A program made the translations under genes and the position numbers. Source: Photobacterium sp. Ph5 (GTDB taxonomy: Bacteria > Pseudomonadota > Gammaproteobacteria > Enterobacterales > Vibrionaceae). Taken from it: a stretch of 64,000 nt of DNA. Of the stretch, positions 27,198 to 36,713 are shown one piece after another. The notes beneath the pieces were generated by a model. That model saw only the letters and a program-made list of their open reading frames with translations, made no database searches and was not told where the DNA came from. The stretch is from the NCBI RefSeq assembly GCF_022129445.1, contig NZ_JADQAQ010000019.1:1-64000 (forward strand), written 5' to 3'. Each line of letters starts with the position of its first letter. Positions within the stretch are counted from its first letter, which is position 1.

Positions 27198-29738
27198 ATG
27201 CAAAAGACACTTCTTACCTGTGCGTTAGCCGTCGCCTTTAGCACATCGCATGCTTATGCGGCAGATTGTTCTAATATCGCCGAATGGCAAGCAGATATAG
27301 CCTATAATGGCGGTAGCCAAGTCCAACAAGACAATAACATATATAATGCAAATTGGTGGTCTCAAGGCAATCAGCCAGCGAGCCACTCAGGGTCTTGGCA
27401 AGAATGGACATTCGTTGATAGCTGCATGAGCAGTGGAAATCAAGATCCATCCGTAACACTGATCTCACCGCTTAATAATGCACAATTAACAGCGCAAACA
27501 GATATTACGTTAGCTGCGAACGCAAGTGATAAAGACGGTTCTATTCAACATGTTGAGTTTTTCATAAACCAACAATCTATTGCAGTTGTCGATACAGCCC
27601 CATACCAAATTAATTGGACAACGGTGCTTGGTAACTACACCATTACTGCCACAGTAACGGATAATGAAAATGCCACTAAAACAGATGTTGTGAATATTAG
27701 TGTCGTTTCAGCGAGTGAAAACCTTGCGCCAAGTATTGCAATTAGTTCACCAACATCAGATACCACTATCTTTGAAGGCGATACAGTAACGATTACAGCC
27801 GATGCCGAAGATAAAGATGGCTCAGTCACTCAGGTAGAGTTCTTTGTTGATAACCAACTAATCGCAACAAGTTCTTCTGCCCCGTTCACAGCACAATGGA
27901 CATCAACGGCTGGTAATCATCAAATTACAGCCAAAGCAACAGACAATGAAAATAGTACAACCACATCAAGTGCGATAACTCTCACTGTTGATAACGTTAT
28001 TATTGGTGGTGGTTGTGGTGATATTCCAACCTTTAAATCTGGTACTGATTATCTAACTGGCGATTTAGTAGAGAGTAATAATCATAAATACCGTTGTGAC
28101 ATCGCAGGTTGGTGTTCCTCATCATCTGATTGGGCTTATAAGCCAGGTGAGGGACAGCATTGGACAGATGCATGGACAGATTTAGGTATTTGCGCCATTG
28201 CCCCTGACGTTAAGATCACTTCTCTTAATGCTCAACAAACAGTATTAGCAGGAACCACTTTAACGATTGATACTGATGCTACTGATGCCGATGGCACTAT
28301 AGAACAAGTCAGTTTTTATGCTAACGAACAACTTATTGACACCGATCTCACAGCCCCTTATAGCACACAGTGGTTAGCATCAGACTTAGGTAATACCACA
28401 ATTAAAGTCGTTGCGACTGATAATGAAGCGAACACTAATGAAGCAAGTGCTACGGTTACTGTAAGCGATCAAGCTCTTGTTACTAGCTTAACGTCTCCAA
28501 GTAGTGGCTCTGTTGTTACACTAGGGAAAGCACTCACCCTTTCAGCAACAGCGACGGCACTAACTGGTGATGTTCGACAAGTTGATTTCATTATTAACGG
28601 CAATGTTGTTGCAACTGATAAGACTGCGCCTTATAGCACTTTTTGGACGGCGCAATCTGCAGGTAATTACACTGTCACAGCCCTCGCTACGAATGGGAAC
28701 GGTGAAACCGCACTATCAACCGCAGCCAGTGTAAAAGTTCAAGAACCAATTGAGGCTCAACATAACTTAATTGGCTATTGGCACAACTTCGTTAATGGCT
28801 CTGGCTGTCCAATACGTCTTCGTGATATTTCGCCAGCTTGGGATATTATCGATATCGCATTTGCTGATAATGACCGCAACAGCGACGGTACTGTTCATTT
28901 TAATTTATACAACGGTGACATTCGCAGTAGCTGTGAACCGCTCGATCCACAACAATTTAAAGATGATGTTCGTGAATTACGCGCACAAGGTAAAATCATC
29001 GTTCTTTCGCTTGGTGGTGCTGAAGGTACTATCACTTTAAATAACGATGCAGACCAAGCAAACTTTGTTTCAAGCTTGACTGATATTATAAATGAGTGGG
29101 GATTTGACGGGCTAGATATTGACTTAGAAAGTGGGTCGAACTTACTTCATGGTACAGAGATCCAAGCTCGTTTGCCTGTTGCGTTAAAACAAATCGAAGC
29201 CAACATTGGTGGTGATATGTATTTAACCATGGCACCAGAACATCCTTATGTTCAAGGCGGCATGATTGCCTACTCAGGAATTTGGGGCGCTTACATCCCG
29301 ATGATAAATGAGTTACGTGACATGCTAAATCTGCTGCATGTACAGCTATATAACAACGGGGGGTTAGCAAATCCATATACGTCAGGAGTAGCCCCTGAAG
29401 GATCGGTTGATATGATGGTAGCTTCAGTCAAAATGTTAGTAGAAGGGTTTGAACTGGCAGATGGCAGTCAATTTGCACCACTTCGCGATGATCAAGTTGC
29501 GATTGGCTTGCCGTCAGGGCCAAGTTCCGCGAACTCTGGACAAGCTCCAACACAAAACATTATTGATGCACTAGATTGTGTAACTAAAGGCAGTAGTTGT
29601 GGCTCGGTAGTACCGACTAAGCTTTATCCAAACTTTGGTGGTGTAATGACATGGTCGATTAACTGGGATGTTCATGATGGCTTTAATTTCTCTGGTCCTA
29701 TAGGAGATAAGCTTCAACAAATGAATAGCCAACGTTAA
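27198..29738 (+). CDS. Secreted multidomain chitinase (GH18)
   Basis: An 846-residue extracellular enzyme. Domains in order: signal peptide (1-21, ending AYA), a CBM5/12-type chitin-binding module (about 22-76, with AYNGGSQVQQDNNIYNANWW), two Ig-like modules (about 84-172 and 177-265), a second CBM5/12-like module with extra cysteines (about 271-333), two more Ig-like modules (about 337-422 and 425-513), and a C-terminal GH18 barrel (about 520-846). The catalytic motif DGLDIDLE (D637, D640, D642, E644) is complete, so it should be active. Length and layout resemble the ChiA-type enzymes of Vibrio cholerae. A strong terminator follows; a CRP site lies upstream. Confidence 0.94.
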   Translation: MQKTLLTCALAVAFSTSHAYAADCSNIAEWQADIAYNGGSQVQQDNNIYNANWWSQGNQPASHSGSWQEWTFVDSCMSSGNQDPSVTLISPLNNAQLTAQTDITLAANASDKDGSIQHVEFFINQQSIAVVDTAPYQINWTTVLGNYTITATVTDNENATKTDVVNISVVSASENLAPSIAISSPTSDTTIFEGDTVTITADAEDKDGSVTQVEFFVDNQLIATSSSAPFTAQWTSTAGNHQITAKATDNENSTTTSSAITLTVDNVIIGGGCGDIPTFKSGTDYLTGDLVESNNHKYRCDIAGWCSSSSDWAYKPGEGQHWTDAWTDLGICAIAPDVKITSLNAQQTVLAGTTLTIDTDATDADGTIEQVSFYANEQLIDTDLTAPYSTQWLASDLGNTTIKVVATDNEANTNEASATVTVSDQALVTSLTSPSSGSVVTLGKALTLSATATALTGDVRQVDFIINGNVVATDKTAPYSTFWTAQSAGNYTVTALATNGNGETALSTAASVKVQEPIEAQHNLIGYWHNFVNGSGCPIRLRDISPAWDIIDIAFADNDRNSDGTVHFNLYNGDIRSSCEPLDPQQFKDDVRELRAQGKIIVLSLGGAEGTITLNNDADQANFVSSLTDIINEWGFDGLDIDLESGSNLLHGTEIQARLPVALKQIEANIGGDMYLTMAPEHPYVQGGMIAYSGIWGAYIPMINELRDMLNLLHVQLYNNGGLANPYTSGVAPEGSVDMMVASVKMLVEGFELADGSQFAPLRDDQVAIGLPSGPSSANSGQAPTQNIIDALDCVTKGSSCGSVVPTKLYPNFGGVMTWSINWDVHDGFNFSGPIGDKLQQMNSQR

Positions 29739-29762
29739 CCCGTATCCATATACGTGATAAAC

Positions 29763-29802
29763 AAACGCCAAGATTGCTATTTATGCATCTTGGCGTTTTA
29801 TT
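29763..29802 (+). terminator. Rho-independent terminator of the chitinase gene
   Basis: A 12-bp stem (29763-29774 with 29787-29798) and a T-rich tail. Confidence 0.85.
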
Positions 29803-29820
29803 CGAAATAAGGAAAATAAT

Positions 29821-30096
29821 TTAATAGCGCTTAATTCGAACCACTTTCATCGTTTCAACTTCAAACCCTGCCACAACCATCATTTCAGGGTAATACGTCA
29901 TATTCACTTTACAGCCATTTAAGCTTTTATATTTTTTCTTTCGTTTAAATTTAAATGGAACATCGTAACCTTCAATCATCAAAGTATGCAGGATCCACTC
30001 ACCGTCTTCTCGCTGAGTATGTGAGCGAACTTTCAATCCATCGCTATGAATGAGTTCAGCATGTTTTGCTACAAGCCTATCCACATCAGATTTCAT
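29821..30096 (-). CDS. Small basic protein of unknown function
   Basis: A 91-residue protein, basic, with no signal peptide or membrane segment. It looks like a small beta-rich fold (GEWILHTLMIEGYDVPFKFKRKKKYKSL then VNMTYYPEMMVVAGFEVETMKVVRIKRY). Upstream AAAAGGGAAACGC provides a ribosome-binding sequence 5-8 nt before the ATG. I do not recognise the family. It lies downstream of nupC, separated by a terminator. Confidence 0.7.
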   Translation of the reverse strand: MKSDVDRLVAKHAELIHSDGLKVRSHTQREDGEWILHTLMIEGYDVPFKFKRKKKYKSLNGCKVNMTYYPEMMVVAGFEVETMKVVRIKRY

Positions 30097-30138
30097 GATA
30101 TGCGTTTCCCTTTTATTTATTGTTCAAAAACCACATAT

Positions 30139-30168
30139 ACAAAAACAGAGAGCCTAAGCTCTCTGTTT
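30139..30168 (-). terminator. Rho-independent terminator of nupC
   Basis: AAACAGAGAGC (30143-30153) pairs with GCTCTCTGTTT (30158-30168); on the minus strand it is followed by a T-run. Confidence 0.88.
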
Positions 30169-30194
30169 GGTATTTTATTCTACTTTCTATATTA

Positions 30195-31457
30195 CTATGA
30201 AAGAGGGATAAATAAACCTGCCAATGTCGCACTCATTAAGTTTGCAAGTGTTGCAGCAAAAATAGCTTTCATACCTAAACGTGCAATCTCAGGACGACGT
30301 TGTGGAACAATACCACCTAAACCGCCCATTAACATTGCAATAGAGGTTAAGTTAGCAAAACCACACAATGCAAAGGTCACAATCGCTTGAGAGTGTTCGC
30401 TTAATTTAGCTACAGTTTCAGGCTTCATTAAATCAGCGAATGCAATGAATTCGTTAACCGCAATCTTAGTACCAATCAAACTTGCAGCCGTTGTTGCCTC
30501 AGACCATGGCACACCAATTAACCATGCAACAGGTGCAAATAGATAACCAAAGATCATATCAAGGCTTAGATGATGTAAACCATCCCAGTTAAAGCCTAAC
30601 CACTGACCAACAGAGGCTAACCAGTTACCAATATGACCTAAGCCACCATTCACAAGCGCGATTAAGCTGATAACCGCCAGTAAGCTTGCGCCAACTGCCA
30701 TTGCTATTTGTAAACCACTTAGCGCACCACGAGAAGCAGCATCAACCATATTAACAGGCTCGTCTTCTTCACCATCGTCTTCTTCTTCCATGGTGTGAAC
30801 ACCTTCAGTTTGAGGAACAAGCAATTTTGCCATCATCAAACCTGCAGGTGCTGACATAAAACTTGCCGCAATCAGGTATTTTAGTTGAACACCTAGCCCT
30901 GCGTAGCCAACCATAGTACCACCAGCAACAGACGCTAAACCGCCAACCATTACTGCAAATAATTCTGAACGTGTCATTCGAGCCAAGAATGGTCGAACAA
31001 CTAAAGGCGCTTCAACTGAACCGACAAAAATATTAGCGGTTGCAGACATTGATTCTGTACGTGTTGTACCCAGGAGTTTTTGTAAAATGCCACCAATAGT
31101 ACTAATTACCCACTTCATGACACCCAAATAGTATAGAACTGAAATTAACGCAGAGAAAAATACAATTGAAGGCAAAACGTTAACAGCAAAAATGAAGCCT
31201 AATTTAAATTGTGCTAATTGACCAAAAAGAAATTCAGTACCTTCATGACCGTATTCAAGAATACCGGATACAGCACCTGATACGCTGTTTAAAACTACAC
31301 GACCAACAGGAATGTATAAAATGAAGCCAGCAAAAATAACTTGAATGCAAAATGCGCCCAATACGCTGCGCCAATTAATTGCACGACGATTTTCTGAAAA
31401 TAAAAAACCAACGGCAAAAATAATAATAATGCCTAAGATGCCGACCAAATAATGCAT
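30195..31457 (-). CDS. nupC: Concentrative nucleoside transporter (NupC/CNT family)
   Basis: A 420-residue inner-membrane cation-coupled nucleoside carrier. It has the CNT core segments VFVGSVEAPLVVRPFLARMT, GLASVAGGTMVGYAGLG and NEFIAFADL, with about nine or more hydrophobic helices. An acidic loop (EEEDDGEEDEP near residue 220) is unusual-looking but sits between helices. The ATG at 31457 is chosen because GGAG on the minus strand lies 7 nt upstream; the ATG two codons earlier would be too close, and a longer frame to 31532 would run through the CRP site. CRP control fits known regulation of E. coli nupC. Confidence 0.93.
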   Translation of the reverse strand: MHYLVGILGIIIIFAVGFLFSENRRAINWRSVLGAFCIQVIFAGFILYIPVGRVVLNSVSGAVSGILEYGHEGTEFLFGQLAQFKLGFIFAVNVLPSIVFFSALISVLYYLGVMKWVISTIGGILQKLLGTTRTESMSATANIFVGSVEAPLVVRPFLARMTRSELFAVMVGGLASVAGGTMVGYAGLGVQLKYLIAASFMSAPAGLMMAKLLVPQTEGVHTMEEEDDGEEDEPVNMVDAASRGALSGLQIAMAVGASLLAVISLIALVNGGLGHIGNWLASVGQWLGFNWDGLHHLSLDMIFGYLFAPVAWLIGVPWSEATTAASLIGTKIAVNEFIAFADLMKPETVAKLSEHSQAIVTFALCGFANLTSIAMLMGGLGGIVPQRRPEIARLGMKAIFAATLANLMSATLAGLFIPLS

Positions 31458-31517
31458 GGTCATTCTCCAATGTGTAGTAGTAAACGATTGCGGGGGGATT
31501 CTATTGAGAAATAAAAA

Positions 31518-31533
31518 TGTGACAAGGATCAAA
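31518..31533 (-). promoter_or_regulatory. Candidate CRP site upstream of nupC
   Basis: TGTGA-N6-TCAAA (31518-31533) matches the CRP core at 9 of 10 positions within a good 22-mer context (AAATGTGA...TCAAATTG). It is centred about 68 nt before the nupC ATG. Confidence 0.6.
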
Positions 31534-31669
31534 TTGTTATTGCAATTAACAATTAGAAAACAAAAAACACGGAAAACGACGACTTTTCAAGCTAAGCAAA
31601 CGAAAAACGTCTAATTGGTTCCTATAGGGAATACTATTGTTTCCATAGTTTACAATAAGAAACATTTAA

Positions 31670-31712
31670 AACAGCGTTTAGCTAACCGTTTGCGTCACGC
31701 TGCTGTTTTTTA
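31670..31712. terminator. Bidirectional terminator downstream of the LysR gene
   Basis: AACAGCGT (31670-31677) pairs with ACGCTGCTGTT (31697-31707) with a small bulge. T-runs follow on both strands. It most likely ends the minus-strand LysR transcript. Confidence 0.6.
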
Positions 31713-31768
31713 CATCATATAATTGGTGAAAATAAAGACTTACCCATCATGCACAATTTAATCACTTA

Positions 31769-32683
31769 TTAGAGCTGACAAGAGATATTCCCTGACTCAA
31801 TATGATCACGAATAAACTCAATAAAAAGATTTACCTTCGACGGTAAATACTTATGACGAGGATAAACAGCATACAGTGGCATATGTTGCGTTAACTGCCA
31901 ATTAGGCATTAAACGGATTAATTTACCTTGGCGGATCTCATCTTTTAATAAATACGTTGCTAAGTACCCAATGCCATTACCTGAAATGGTCGCGTCACGT
32001 ATCGCATCAGCAGAATCCACGCGATAATTTCCAGTCACCTTTATATGTTGTTCTTCATTACCTAGACTGAAATTCCAAATATTGTCTTTACGCTCACGAC
32101 TAAAATACGTAATACAGTTGTGATGTTGTAAATCATCAGGATGATAAGGCACACCATGCTTTGCTAAATAATCAGGACTAGCGACTAAAACAAAATCACA
32201 ATTTGTCAGGTGGCGCGCAACAAAACCTTCAGGAGGAGAGTCCATAAAACCTATCCATAAGTCTAATTGCTCTGAGATCAAATCGACACGATGATCAAAT
32301 AAACTGAGTTCAAGATTAACTAACGGGTTTTGTTCATGAAATTCATTGATATAAGGTGCAACATGATTTGAAGCAAATGACTGGGCAATACCCACTCGTA
32401 ATGATCCTTGCTGACTATCACCAAAAATCAACAGCTCACTCTCAGCTTCATTAATTTCATCGACAACAGCTTCACAATGTTTGGCAAAAATTCGCCCCGA
32501 CTCCGTTAATGCAAAAGAACGTGTTGTACGCTGTACTAGCTGTACGCCAAGACGTTCCTCTAATTGCTGAACCAGTTTAGTCACTTGAGTACGCGAAATT
32601 TCCAATAATTGAGCAGCCTTTGTAAAACTCTTCTGCTTGGTTAGAGCATTAAACACCACCATCTGCTGCGCTTTTTTTAACAT
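31769..32683 (-). CDS. LysR-type transcriptional regulator
   Basis: A 304-residue regulator. The N-terminal winged helix-turn-helix (KSFTKAAQLLEISRTQVTKLVQQLEERLG, about residues 18-48) is followed by RTTRSFALTESG and a periplasmic-binding-like effector domain from about residue 90. It resembles the CrgA/DmlR-like subgroup. It is not adjacent to an obvious target: nupC lies downstream on the same strand with its own terminator and pstS is divergent. Effector unknown. Confidence 0.92.
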   Translation of the reverse strand: MLKKAQQMVVFNALTKQKSFTKAAQLLEISRTQVTKLVQQLEERLGVQLVQRTTRSFALTESGRIFAKHCEAVVDEINEAESELLIFGDSQQGSLRVGIAQSFASNHVAPYINEFHEQNPLVNLELSLFDHRVDLISEQLDLWIGFMDSPPEGFVARHLTNCDFVLVASPDYLAKHGVPYHPDDLQHHNCITYFSRERKDNIWNFSLGNEEQHIKVTGNYRVDSADAIRDATISGNGIGYLATYLLKDEIRQGKLIRLMPNWQLTQHMPLYAVYPRHKYLPSKVNLFIEFIRDHIESGNISCQL

Positions 32684-32771
32684 CGATAGCCTTTATTAAC
32701 ATAAAAAGTCTGATTGGGAAGTCATTACAATTTAACTATCCACTACAACCATTCATTTTACTATAGATAAA

Positions 32772-32789
32772 GTGTCAAACAACTTTCTG
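32772..32789 (+). promoter_or_regulatory. Upstream Pho-box-like element
   Basis: GTGTCAA-ACAA-CTTTCTG has the 7-4-7 layout of a Pho box and is nearly identical to the element at 33058. It lies about 345 nt upstream of pstS and about 90 nt upstream of the LysR gene. Confidence 0.35.
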
Positions 32790-33057
32790 ATATATAGGCT
32801 CAAATTCACTTCATAATTAAATTTTTATCTAACAACGATTAAGTATGACGCATCGAAACATTCAACCGTTGAGCATATAAATAGGTGAAAAATCGCTCAC
32901 AGCCAGCTGTACCTATATAAATTAATATATAACAACAAGATGCTAAATAACGATAAATTACTCCAATCGCTTTAATATCATTAAATTAAAGCCCCGGTTA
33001 ATCCCTACTAAGTATTTATGACAACATTCATAGAGTGTTCAAAGTTTTGAAACATAA

Positions 33058-33086
33058 GTGTCACACAACTTTCCTAATCTTTGTCA
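33058..33086 (+). promoter_or_regulatory. Pho box of the pst operon
   Basis: Three heptamers in 11-nt phase, GTGTCAC (33058), CTTTCCT (33069) and TTTGTCA (33080), separated by AT-rich 4-mers, resemble the PhoB consensus CTGTCAT-AWAW-CTGTCAY. A possible -10 (TACAGT, 33101-33106) lies about 14 nt downstream, and pstS starts at 33134. Confidence 0.6.
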
Positions 33087-33133
33087 CGTTCATTTAAATC
33101 TACAGTAATAAGCAACCACGAAGGACTAGGAAA

Positions 33134-33955
33134 ATGAAAACAAAGATTATCGGTGCAATCGCTTTAGCAGGAACAATGGTAGCTAGCACTGCAGCAATTG
33201 CAGGTGAAACTATCTCTGTTGTAGGTTCAAGCTCAGTAACACCGCTTATGGAAGTTTTTGGTGAAACTTACGCGAAAGCAAACGACGTAACAGTAGAAGT
33301 TCAAGGCCCAGGTTCATCAGCAGGTATTCGTACTGCACACGATGGCTCAGCCGATTTTGGTATGTCTTCTCGTGCGCTTAAAGCATCAGAAGAAGCACCT
33401 GAAGTAAAAGAAGTGGTTATTGCTCGTGACGGTATCGCTGTTGTTGTTAATAACAACAACCCGGTTTCTGGCCTAACAAAAGAGCAAGTTGCAAAAATCT
33501 ATAAAGGTGAAGTAACAAACTGGAAACAAGTTGGCGGTGAAGATAAGCCAATCGTTGTTGCTACACGTGATACAGCATCAGGTACTCGTGGTGCTTTTGA
33601 AGACATCATGAAACTAAAGAAAAAAATCAATGGCGTTAAAGTTTCAGCTATTTCACAGAAAGCACAAGTTGCAAGTGGTAATGGTCAGCTGAAAACAACA
33701 GTTGCAAACAACCCATTTGCTATTGGTTACATCTCTTTAGGTTCAGTAGATAACACAGTTAAACCGCTAGCTATCGACGGCCACAAACCTTCTGTTGCAG
33801 CAATCAAATCTGGTGACTACACAGTTCAGCGTCCATTCCTTGTTGTATACAAAGAAGGTCGTCCATCTGCTGAAGCTCTAAAATTCCTATCTTGGATGAA
33901 AACAGCTGACGCACAGAAACTTGTTGAGAACAAAGGCTTCATCTCTACACATTAA
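33134..33955 (+). CDS. pstS: Phosphate ABC transporter, periplasmic phosphate-binding protein
   Basis: A 273-residue secreted protein with a signal peptide (cleavage after IAG or ASTAAIA near residue 23). It is the short PstS form common in Vibrionaceae: ISVVGSSSVTPLMEVFGE, GPGSSAGIRTAHDGSADFGMSSR and RDTASGTRGAFE are the phosphate-contacting loops. It captures phosphate for PstCAB. AGGA lies 7-8 nt before the ATG. An internal terminator-like hairpin separates it from pstC, which probably gives higher PstS than permease levels. Confidence 0.96.
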   Translation: MKTKIIGAIALAGTMVASTAAIAGETISVVGSSSVTPLMEVFGETYAKANDVTVEVQGPGSSAGIRTAHDGSADFGMSSRALKASEEAPEVKEVVIARDGIAVVVNNNNPVSGLTKEQVAKIYKGEVTNWKQVGGEDKPIVVATRDTASGTRGAFEDIMKLKKKINGVKVSAISQKAQVASGNGQLKTTVANNPFAIGYISLGSVDNTVKPLAIDGHKPSVAAIKSGDYTVQRPFLVVYKEGRPSAEALKFLSWMKTADAQKLVENKGFISTH

Positions 33956-33965
33956 TTAGTATTTT

Positions 33966-33996
33966 ACGCTCAGCTCATATGGGCTGAGCGTTTTTT
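33966..33996 (+). terminator. Partial terminator between pstS and pstC
   Basis: ACGCTCAGC (33966-33974) pairs with GCTGAGCGT (33983-33991), followed by T-run 33991-33996. It lies inside the operon, so some read-through into pstCAB is expected. Confidence 0.8.
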
Positions 33997-34041
33997 GTTT
34001 GTCAGTAACTGGTCACTTTTGTACTGGTTCTGGAGTAAGTA

Positions 34042-34953
34042 ATGACCATCGCGAATATTGAAAAAACAGCAAAGAGCACTTCTTCGCTAAAATCAAAAAA
34101 ACGAATTGATTGGCGAGAAATATTCTTTAAAAATCTATTTATGTTAAGTGCCGCTATCGGCATTTTATCTCTGGTTACCATTGGCTACTTTATTTTCCGT
34201 GAAGGTTATGCAGCCTTTGCGCAAGCTGGTGTATCTGGCATCGTTCTTGGTACTGATTGGTTGCCACCAGCGCTATACGGTATAGCACCAATGATTGTCG
34301 CATCATTGGTTTCAACAGCTGGTGCTGTCGTATTAGGTGTACCTATTGGTGTTTTAACTGCTATTTTTATTGCAGAAGTAGCCCCAAAACGCCTAGCCGA
34401 TTTAATTCGTCCAATGATCGAACTACTAGCGGGTATTCCTTCTGTCGTTTATGGTTTCTTTGGCTTAGTTATTATCGTACCACTTATCCAAGATGTATTT
34501 AATGTTCCTGCTGGTAACACTATTCTGGCGGGTATCATCGTGCTTGCCGTAATGATCTTACCAACAGTTATTACGGTATCTGAAACCTCTATTCGCGCTG
34601 TACCTCGTGCGTATAAAGAGGGTTCTTTGGCATTGGGAGCATCATCGATGTTCACCATTTTCAAACTACTGGTTCCGGCAGCTCGCTCAGGCATCATGAC
34701 TGGCGTCATCTTAGGTGTTGCTCGTGCTCTGGGTGAAACGATGGCAATTATCATGGTGATGGGTAACTCCCCTGCTATGCCTGAAGGTCTACTAGAGTCT
34801 GCACGTACGTTAACAGCGAATATTGCAATCGAAATGTCTTACGCAACCGGTATTCACGCCAGCGCATTGTACGCTACAGGTATTGTCCTTCTGGTTTTCA
34901 TCATGATGCTAAACGGTGCGCTTTTGTTTTTAAACCGTGAGCGTGCGAGGTAA
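34042..34953 (+). CDS. pstC: Phosphate ABC transporter permease PstC
   Basis: A 303-residue inner-membrane permease with six main hydrophobic helices after a basic N-terminus of about 30 residues. The cytoplasmic coupling loop AVPRAYKEGSLALGAS and the ELLAGIPSVVYGFFGL segment are typical of PstC/PstA. Partner of PstA; together they form the channel energised by PstB. Lies 5 nt before pstA. Confidence 0.95.
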   Translation: MTIANIEKTAKSTSSLKSKKRIDWREIFFKNLFMLSAAIGILSLVTIGYFIFREGYAAFAQAGVSGIVLGTDWLPPALYGIAPMIVASLVSTAGAVVLGVPIGVLTAIFIAEVAPKRLADLIRPMIELLAGIPSVVYGFFGLVIIVPLIQDVFNVPAGNTILAGIIVLAVMILPTVITVSETSIRAVPRAYKEGSLALGASSMFTIFKLLVPAARSGIMTGVILGVARALGETMAIIMVMGNSPAMPEGLLESARTLTANIAIEMSYATGIHASALYATGIVLLVFIMMLNGALLFLNRERAR

Positions 34954-34958
34954 AAGTA

Positions 34959-35846
34959 ATGTCTTTAACAACAAATACATCGGCATTGGCTAAAGCCAAT
35001 CCTAAAGCACAAAAACGTAAAGATCAGATAGCCTTATCTTTGATTTGGTTATCAGCAGGCGTTACGGTTGGTTTTTTACTTTGGGTGATTTGGTACATTT
35101 TAAGTAATGGTCTTGCCCATGTTAATTGGTCCTTTATTACTTCTGACTACACCACTATTGATAAAGAGTCAGGAATTTGGCCGATGATCGTCTCAACTAT
35201 CTATATGGTTATTGCTTCTATCTCAGTTGCAGCACCATTAGGTATTATGACGGCTATCTACTTAACGGAATACGCAAAAGTAGGCAGTCGTTTAGTTAAA
35301 GTAATTCGATTCTGTACAGAATCACTCGCCGGTATTCCATCAATTATTTATGGTTTATTCGGTATGACATTCTTCGTTGTGGTAATGGGTTTTGGCTATT
35401 CAATTTTATCGGGTGCATTAACACTCAGTATTTTGATTCTGCCTGTTATTATTCGAACCACAGAAGAAGCACTAATGGCTGTTCCTCAAACCTACCGTGA
35501 AGGTTCATATGGTTTAGGCGCATCTAAAATCTACACCATCTGGCGACTTATTCTTCCTAGTGCAATGCCTGGAATTGTAACGTCTATCATCCTCAGTGTC
35601 GGTCGTGTAATTGGCGAATCCGCACCGGTATTTATGACCGCAGGTATGGTTGCACGTATACCTGAAAGTGTTTTTGACTCTGGTCGAACACTTACCGTGC
35701 ACCTTTATAAGTTAACCCAAGAACTTTACACCGTTCATGAATGGAATCAGGCATACGGTACTGCCACCGTTCTTATTGTTGTTGTTCTTATTATTAACTT
35801 AATTACCAAACTAATTGCCAGCCGTTTCAACACTGCGACTTACTAA
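34959..35846 (+). CDS. pstA: Phosphate ABC transporter permease PstA
   Basis: A 295-residue inner-membrane permease, second half of the PstCA channel. Helix-loop signatures [17 protein letters not shown] and [16 protein letters not shown] are present. The start has a GTAA spacer after the pstC stop, and the stop lies 16 nt before the pstB ATG, so pstC-pstA-pstB are cotranscribed. Confidence 0.95.
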   Translation: MSLTTNTSALAKANPKAQKRKDQIALSLIWLSAGVTVGFLLWVIWYILSNGLAHVNWSFITSDYTTIDKESGIWPMIVSTIYMVIASISVAAPLGIMTAIYLTEYAKVGSRLVKVIRFCTESLAGIPSIIYGLFGMTFFVVVMGFGYSILSGALTLSILILPVIIRTTEEALMAVPQTYREGSYGLGASKIYTIWRLILPSAMPGIVTSIILSVGRVIGESAPVFMTAGMVARIPESVFDSGRTLTVHLYKLTQELYTVHEWNQAYGTATVLIVVVLIINLITKLIASRFNTATY

Positions 35847-35862
35847 TTTTGAGGAAGATAAA

Positions 35863-36612
35863 ATGAATAAATTTAATATTGAAAACCTAGATCTTTACTA
35901 CGGTCAGAACCAAGCGCTAAAACAAATTAACTTACCGATTCCTAATCGTCAGGTAACGGCTCTTATTGGCCCATCAGGTTGTGGTAAATCTACCCTACTT
36001 CGTTGCCTTAACCGCATGAATGATCTTATTGAAGGCGTAAGCATCAAAGGATCACTGACCATGGATAGCGAAGATGTTTATGGCAATATTGATGTGGCAC
36101 AGCTACGTATTAAAGTCGGCATGGTATTCCAAAAACCAAACCCATTCCCAATGAGCATTTACGAAAACGTTGCTTATGGTCTACGTGCACAAGGCGTTAA
36201 AGATAAAAAAAACCTTGATGAGATTGTAGAGCAATCTCTTCGTGGTGCCGCATTATGGGACGAAGTAAAAGATCGTTTGAAATCACACGCATTTGGCCTG
36301 TCGGGTGGTCAGCAGCAACGTTTATGTATTGCACGTACAATCGCAATGAAGCCTGAAGTTATTTTGATGGATGAACCAACATCCGCACTTGATCCTATTG
36401 CAACCAAGAAAATTGAAGATTTAATGGAGTCACTGAAGAAAGATTTCACCATTGTTATCGTTACTCACTCAATGCAGCAAGCACGTCGTATCTCGGATCG
36501 TACTGCATTTTTCCTTATGGGTGAATTAGTTGAACATGATGAAACACAAAACCTGTTTACTAACCCTCAAGATGATCGCACTCGTGGTTATGTAAATGGT
36601 GATTTTGGTTAA
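35863..36612 (+). CDS. pstB: Phosphate ABC transporter ATP-binding protein PstB
   Basis: A 249-residue ATPase with Walker [10 protein letters not shown] (36-44), Q-loop VFQKPNPFP, signature LSGGQQQR, Walker [14 protein letters not shown] and the switch histidine in VTHSMQQ. The ATG at 35863 follows GAGGAAG at a suitable distance; a longer frame overlapping pstA has no support. No phoU gene follows, as in one of the two pst loci found in many Vibrionaceae, so PhoU is expected elsewhere. Confidence 0.97.
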   Translation: MNKFNIENLDLYYGQNQALKQINLPIPNRQVTALIGPSGCGKSTLLRCLNRMNDLIEGVSIKGSLTMDSEDVYGNIDVAQLRIKVGMVFQKPNPFPMSIYENVAYGLRAQGVKDKKNLDEIVEQSLRGAALWDEVKDRLKSHAFGLSGGQQQRLCIARTIAMKPEVILMDEPTSALDPIATKKIEDLMESLKKDFTIVIVTHSMQQARRISDRTAFFLMGELVEHDETQNLFTNPQDDRTRGYVNGDFG

Positions 36613-36679
36613 TTAATAGAAGTTAATTAACGTTCTTCCTCTTCGCATTTTTTAGAATAATAATAGCGATGGTACTTTT

Positions 36680-36706
36680 GCCTCTTCCTTGTGAAGAGGC
36701 TTTTTT
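36680..36706 (+). terminator. Rho-independent terminator of pstSCAB
   Basis: GCCTCTTC (36680-36687) pairs with GAAGAGGC (36693-36700), followed by six T. Confidence 0.92.
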
Positions 36707-36713
36707 ATATATG

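Larger units (their letters stand above)
32684..33133. other. Divergent control region between the LysR gene and pstS
   Basis: A 450-nt gap without a gene. It contains two near-identical Pho-box-like elements (32772-32789 and 33058-33086) in the same orientation, and must hold divergent promoters. Confidence 0.6.
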
